DNA from: Pseudomonadota bacterium
GTDB lineage: Bacteria > Pseudomonadota > Alphaproteobacteria > UBA9655
Length of the DNA: 64,000 nt
NCBI GenBank assembly: GCA_018242065.1
Contig: JAFECQ010000014.1
Location: 1 to 64,000, forward strand
Reading direction: 5' to 3'
Shown here: piece by piece, positions 60,894 to 64,000 of the stretch
Numbering within the stretch: the first letter of the stretch is position 1
Layout of the letters: every line of letters starts with the position of its first letter
The notes under the pieces: model-generated
What the model saw: only the letters and a program-made list of their open reading frames with translations
Databases searched by the model: none
What the model was told of the DNA's origin: nothing
Translations under genes and position numbers: made by a program

Positions 60894-61163
60894 ATGGTAA
60901 TTGTGAATAAATACACTGTACTTTCAACATCTTCTTTTTTAGCTCTTTCTCTCATGTGTTTACCACCACAAGTTAAAGCTGCAACAGATACCCCGGACGA
61001 CGCATATACGAGCGGGTTGACAAGAAGGCATGATGAGACAAGAAGACATGATGAGTGTGAAGCGTTCGCAGCCGTTTGTGGTTCGAAAATTACGGACCCT
61101 GAGATTCAAACTCTTGAACGCCACCTTAAAGGACAGTGCGCTTCTTTATCGTCATGGGGGTAG
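60894..61163 (+). CDS. signal-peptide fragment of an exported protein, ends at in-frame TAG
   Basis: The 89-residue frame has a signal peptide (about 1-29, ending QVKA), a duplicated 'RRHDETRRHDE' and 'EIQTLERHLKGQCASLSSWG' before TAG. The next codon is an ATG in the same frame that opens the 763-residue gene. I read this as the N-terminus of one original 853-residue protein, split by an amber codon. Read-through, a point mutation or a sequencing error are all possible. Confidence 0.6.
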   Translation: MVIVNKYTVLSTSSFLALSLMCLPPQVKAATDTPDDAYTSGLTRRHDETRRHDECEAFAAVCGSKITDPEIQTLERHLKGQCASLSSWG

Positions 61164-63455
61164 ATGAGATTTATCGAAGAACACTATGAAGCCCTAAGCC
61201 GAGTACAGGTGCTACAAAATTCATTAAATGGAGCCTTTCATGCTTTCCAAAATGCACTTAATTTTATAGCATTTTTAGAGCTTTTCTCAGACACTGAAGA
61301 ACCATCGTTAGAACGAAAGGGGGCGTATAATCTTTTCCTTCAACGTGCGCAAGAGCTTGAAAACGATATTGTGCTTCTTTATCCATTGATAGAAACCTTA
61401 TATCTTGAACATGAAGAGGTTATAGAAAGCGGCAGAGAGCTTTTTTTAAAGTCCATAGGAACACTTCAAAGAATACTTCCAACATGGGCGTATGGGTACG
61501 TGACGCGTGATCAAATCGTTCTACTGAAAAAAAGTTCCTTAGGACTCGCTTTGAACCACACCGCCAGAGGAGATGGCCCCATAATGGAAGCCCTTTGCGA
61601 AAACACGACACTCTGCAAGAAGGGATCGTCTGCTCGCAAAATTAGGTTTAAGAACCCAGATGTATTAATCGATAAAGTATTAATCGATAGATTTGTCAGA
61701 TTAAACGATAAATTAGCCCCTCATTTCCGAGATGCAGAGTATAAACACCTTTTAAAAGTGCTGCTTTATTATTCTCCTTTAGTTAGTAATACGATGTTTG
61801 AAGCAGGAAAAGGTAAGCGTCTGGAAGATAATAATCTCTTGACTGAGATGACAATGGTTTCCTGTGATTTTCTTCTTACGCGTGCAGAAGAGTACGAGCA
61901 GGATGGGAAAGAGTTGTATGCTTCAGCAGCTTACAACTATGCTCTTAATGCATTTATGAATGTAACTTACTCCGCTAAAGAGGACTTTCAAGGGTTAGAG
62001 GACTTAAAAGAATCTGTTTACGATAATCATGCTCTTCCCTTTTTTCGTTTGGCTCCTCGCGTGTTTAGAGGGATGAGGTACTTGGCTGAGTATGGAACCT
62101 CCGAGTTTAATGAAAACGTGAGCTTATTTATAGATCGTATTGCTCAGGTATGTGCAGACCTTGCCTCCAAAAAGTATGCACATAAACGTAAAGAAGAGGG
62201 GGACGAATTTAGGAGAATTAGCCTTGATGTGGCTGAATTTAAACCATTTAAGGCTGATCTCTTACAAGATTGGAGAAGAGCAAGTTTTTATTTAGGGATC
62301 TACTTCACCCTTGGAGGGGATGTAGGTAAACTGGATAAAATTCTAAACGTTTTTAAAGGCGGAAACTTTGAACCTTTGTGCGAAATTGCAAATGAATTTC
62401 AACAGCTTAAAGCCTTAGAGGGACAGAGAACTTTCCGGTTTGATTTTCTCAAAAATCAACTTGAAGCCTACTTGCAATTATTATCAGACCTAGAACACGA
62501 AGATTATGATCTCGAGCTTGAACGTGTGAACGCGTTTCTTGCTTCTTTTCTTGAGGGGACCGAAGGTTTAAAGGGAGCTATTACTGAAGAGAAAATAGAA
62601 AGAGAAAATAAGCGTAAAGAGAAAAAGGACAAAGAAAGACGACGGGCTGAAAGATTGGCAAAAGCTCTTCGTGAAAGCGCGCGCGAGGAGAATGAAAGTC
62701 TTATGCGTGAGCAAGAACGTCTTGCACAAGAGCAAAAGAGGTTGGCCACTGCTGGTAAAGCTGCGGCACCAGCCAGAGAGCAATGGACGCATGTAGATCC
62801 GAGTTTTGGAGTTTTAGATGGTCACCAGCCGAGTCAAGCAGATGTTAGAGAATCTCTTAGTATAAAGAGAGAAAGAATTAAAACGCGACCTGAGGAGGGT
62901 ACCGGCTCAGTTGTTGAAGTTCTACTTCCTTCAGAAACTCCGTTGAAAGGGTACCCAGAACCTGAAATTCAGTTCCGATGGGATAAGTTGACGTCTCGTC
63001 TCGCTCCAGCGCACGTAAGAACACTTGAAGATATTTTTGAGGCCTCACGCAAAGTAAAAATAAGTATAAGTGAGTTTGAAAGTCTCGTAAACGCTTTGGG
63101 CGGGAATCTTGATAAGAGCCGTGGAGCAGGGTCTCATGCGCTTGTGCAGTTATTTGATAGAGACTTTATTGAGATCTATCAGATTGATGAGACATCACTT
63201 TCGTCTGATATGACGGGATTCAGAACAGTGAGTCGTACGGACAAGAGAGGACATAATACGCGTACCTTACGACCAGAACAAATGAGAGACATTCTCAAAT
63301 CATTCTGCGCAGTCGGTATTACGCCTGAATCATACGCGGGATATAGGATGAGCGTTCAGCCAGAGGAAAGTGGCCCTCGAGGAAGCGCCCCTCCTTCTTC
63401 TTCTCAAGATCTCAAGAAAGAAGGAGAAAAAAGTAAAAAGAAGAAAAAAAAGTAG
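61164..63455 (+). CDS. large helical protein with C-terminal HicA-like domain
   Basis: The 763-residue protein is mostly helical with no recognised domain to about 470. A charged coiled coil lies at 475-530 ('RENKRKEKKDKERRRAERLA'). A domain at 631-727 ('KISISEFESLVNALGGNLDK', 'GAGSHALVQLF', 'GHNTRTLRPEQMRDILKSF', 'VGITPESYAGY') matches the HicA mRNA-interferase pattern, with the G-S-H (656-658) and GHN (696-698) histidines. The tail is poly-Lys. It has no signal peptide of its own; the one upstream is cut off by TAG at 61161-61163. No HicB partner is next to it. Confidence 0.75.
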   Translation: MRFIEEHYEALSRVQVLQNSLNGAFHAFQNALNFIAFLELFSDTEEPSLERKGAYNLFLQRAQELENDIVLLYPLIETLYLEHEEVIESGRELFLKSIGTLQRILPTWAYGYVTRDQIVLLKKSSLGLALNHTARGDGPIMEALCENTTLCKKGSSARKIRFKNPDVLIDKVLIDRFVRLNDKLAPHFRDAEYKHLLKVLLYYSPLVSNTMFEAGKGKRLEDNNLLTEMTMVSCDFLLTRAEEYEQDGKELYASAAYNYALNAFMNVTYSAKEDFQGLEDLKESVYDNHALPFFRLAPRVFRGMRYLAEYGTSEFNENVSLFIDRIAQVCADLASKKYAHKRKEEGDEFRRISLDVAEFKPFKADLLQDWRRASFYLGIYFTLGGDVGKLDKILNVFKGGNFEPLCEIANEFQQLKALEGQRTFRFDFLKNQLEAYLQLLSDLEHEDYDLELERVNAFLASFLEGTEGLKGAITEEKIERENKRKEKKDKERRRAERLAKALRESAREENESLMREQERLAQEQKRLATAGKAAAPAREQWTHVDPSFGVLDGHQPSQADVRESLSIKRERIKTRPEEGTGSVVEVLLPSETPLKGYPEPEIQFRWDKLTSRLAPAHVRTLEDIFEASRKVKISISEFESLVNALGGNLDKSRGAGSHALVQLFDRDFIEIYQIDETSLSSDMTGFRTVSRTDKRGHNTRTLRPEQMRDILKSFCAVGITPESYAGYRMSVQPEESGPRGSAPPSSSQDLKKEGEKSKKKKKK

Positions 63456-63632
63456 ATAGGGCGACGCACTTAATAGCCCCCCTGTATCGAAGTTATGGGA
63501 GATATGAGAATTGTCTTAGATCTGTATTTGATAAGAAATTAATTTGATTTTAATCCAGGTCATGTATTATCTAACCCAACTCCACATGTCTTTATGTGGG
63601 AAACGGGGCTTCATCAAGAAAAGCAAGTCATC

Positions 63633-64000
63633 ATGATTACAAACATTCTCCAAACATCAATCGCTGTTTTAGCTTTCCTGACGCCAATCTCTGTAAATGG
63701 ACAGAGTACACAGACTGCTGCCTGTGTGACCGATGCCAACAACCTGTTGGCGGCGACGCAGGGCGTGTTAAATACGTGCCAGAATGCAAATACCAGTACA
63801 ACCAAGGCGGCGTGCCAAACTGCATGGAATACGTTGACGGGTGCGTATGAAAAAATGCTCCAGGACAGTACTCAGTCAAATTGTCCGCAAAGTTGTGCTT
63901 ACCTAACCCAGAAGGGAGGAGGGGTCTCCAAAGCCTGGGACGTGCTGCAGGATTGGGAGAGAAGTTGTTTGGTGCCTACTGCTTGGGAATGCCACGTAGA
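63633..64000 (+). CDS. secreted Cys-containing protein, partial at window edge
   Basis: ATG at 63633 opens a frame that runs off the window without a stop (122 codons). It has a signal peptide (MITNILQTSIAVLAFLTPIS, then VNG) and a mature helical part with regularly spaced cysteines ('TAACVTDANNLLAATQGVLN', 'NTCQNANTSTTKAACQTAW', 'SNCPQSCAYL'). The local codon use is more GC-rich than its neighbours. A competing frame at 63596-63850 lacks these features and was rejected. Confidence 0.7.
   Translation, partial: MITNILQTSIAVLAFLTPISVNGQSTQTAACVTDANNLLAATQGVLNTCQNANTSTTKAACQTAWNTLTGAYEKMLQDSTQSNCPQSCAYLTQKGGGVSKAWDVLQDWERSCLVPTAWECHV

Noticed and set aside
63596-63850. 84-codon closed ORF at the right edge
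   Set aside because: The frame starting at 63633 gives a proper signal peptide and regular Cys pattern and runs off the window; the closed frame is its shadow.

Overview
The window looks like a chromosomal segment of an AT-rich alphaproteobacterium with a host-associated lifestyle, probably Holosporales/Paracaedibacter/Odyssella-like. The evidence is alphaproteobacterial gene strings (lpdA-lipA-ratA, truB-rpsO-pnp, rplU-rpmA-obgE, an yfgM-like gene followed by bamB) mixed with large secreted repeat proteins, eukaryotic-like motifs, many intergenic palindromic repeats and an IS element. The genus is an inference from gene content; no rRNA or tRNA gene was seen.

Layout. 1-4070: the end of an IS copy, a SnoaL-like/TetR divergent pair with a palindromic operator, a secreted orphan, and an EnvZ/OmpR-type pair. 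4167-12105: lpdA, lipA, ratA-like, an M48-TPR protease, an O-antigen-ligase-like protein, a Sua5-type tRNA threonylcarbamoyl synthase and CysQ. 12284-16540: a large secreted Sel1-repeat protein, a wrecked MntA/HepT-like pair split by a nested palindromic repeat, and a GNAT-Nudix fusion. 16558-24090: PEBP, ndk, ogt, aspartate aminotransferase, truB, rpsO, pnp and a nitronate-monooxygenase-like enzyme. 24091-27449: repeats, a glutamate-receptor-like channel protein and three small secreted Cys-rich proteins. 27666-36588: rplU-rpmA-obgE, a 1069-residue secreted repeat protein, a DUF4239 membrane protein, a complete IS481-like element with 4-bp target duplication, and glnA. 36618-43543: secreted small proteins, a Fic protein bracketed by direct repeats, an acyl-CoA thioesterase, yfgM-like/bamB and an envelope-stress cluster (entericidin, DUF883). 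43894-49652: a RipA-like membrane protein, GNAT, an MFS pump, a secreted protein with two ubiquitin-interacting-like motifs and a HAD domain, an aspartic protease, a SEC-C protein and a Tag glycosylase. 49871-60610: a radical SAM protein with viperin-like features, a 1249-residue HTH/TIR-like/NB-ARC/TPR protein, a LuxI/GNAT-like protein, and a FIST - histidine kinase - REC/PAS/GGDEF/EAL signalling operon. 60894-64000: a secreted protein interrupted by an in-frame amber codon whose C-terminus is HicA-like, then a partial secreted gene.

The most unusual material is the candidate effector set. The proteins at 29612 and 46664 share a roughly 63-residue 'QNYP' repeat and nearly identical promoters, and the second adds two tandem UIM-like helices and a HAD phosphatase domain. 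Two other large secreted proteins end in (putative) HicA-like domains. The STAND protein beside a viperin-like radical SAM gene may be a small defence or signalling island. These functional readings are inferences from motifs seen by eye.
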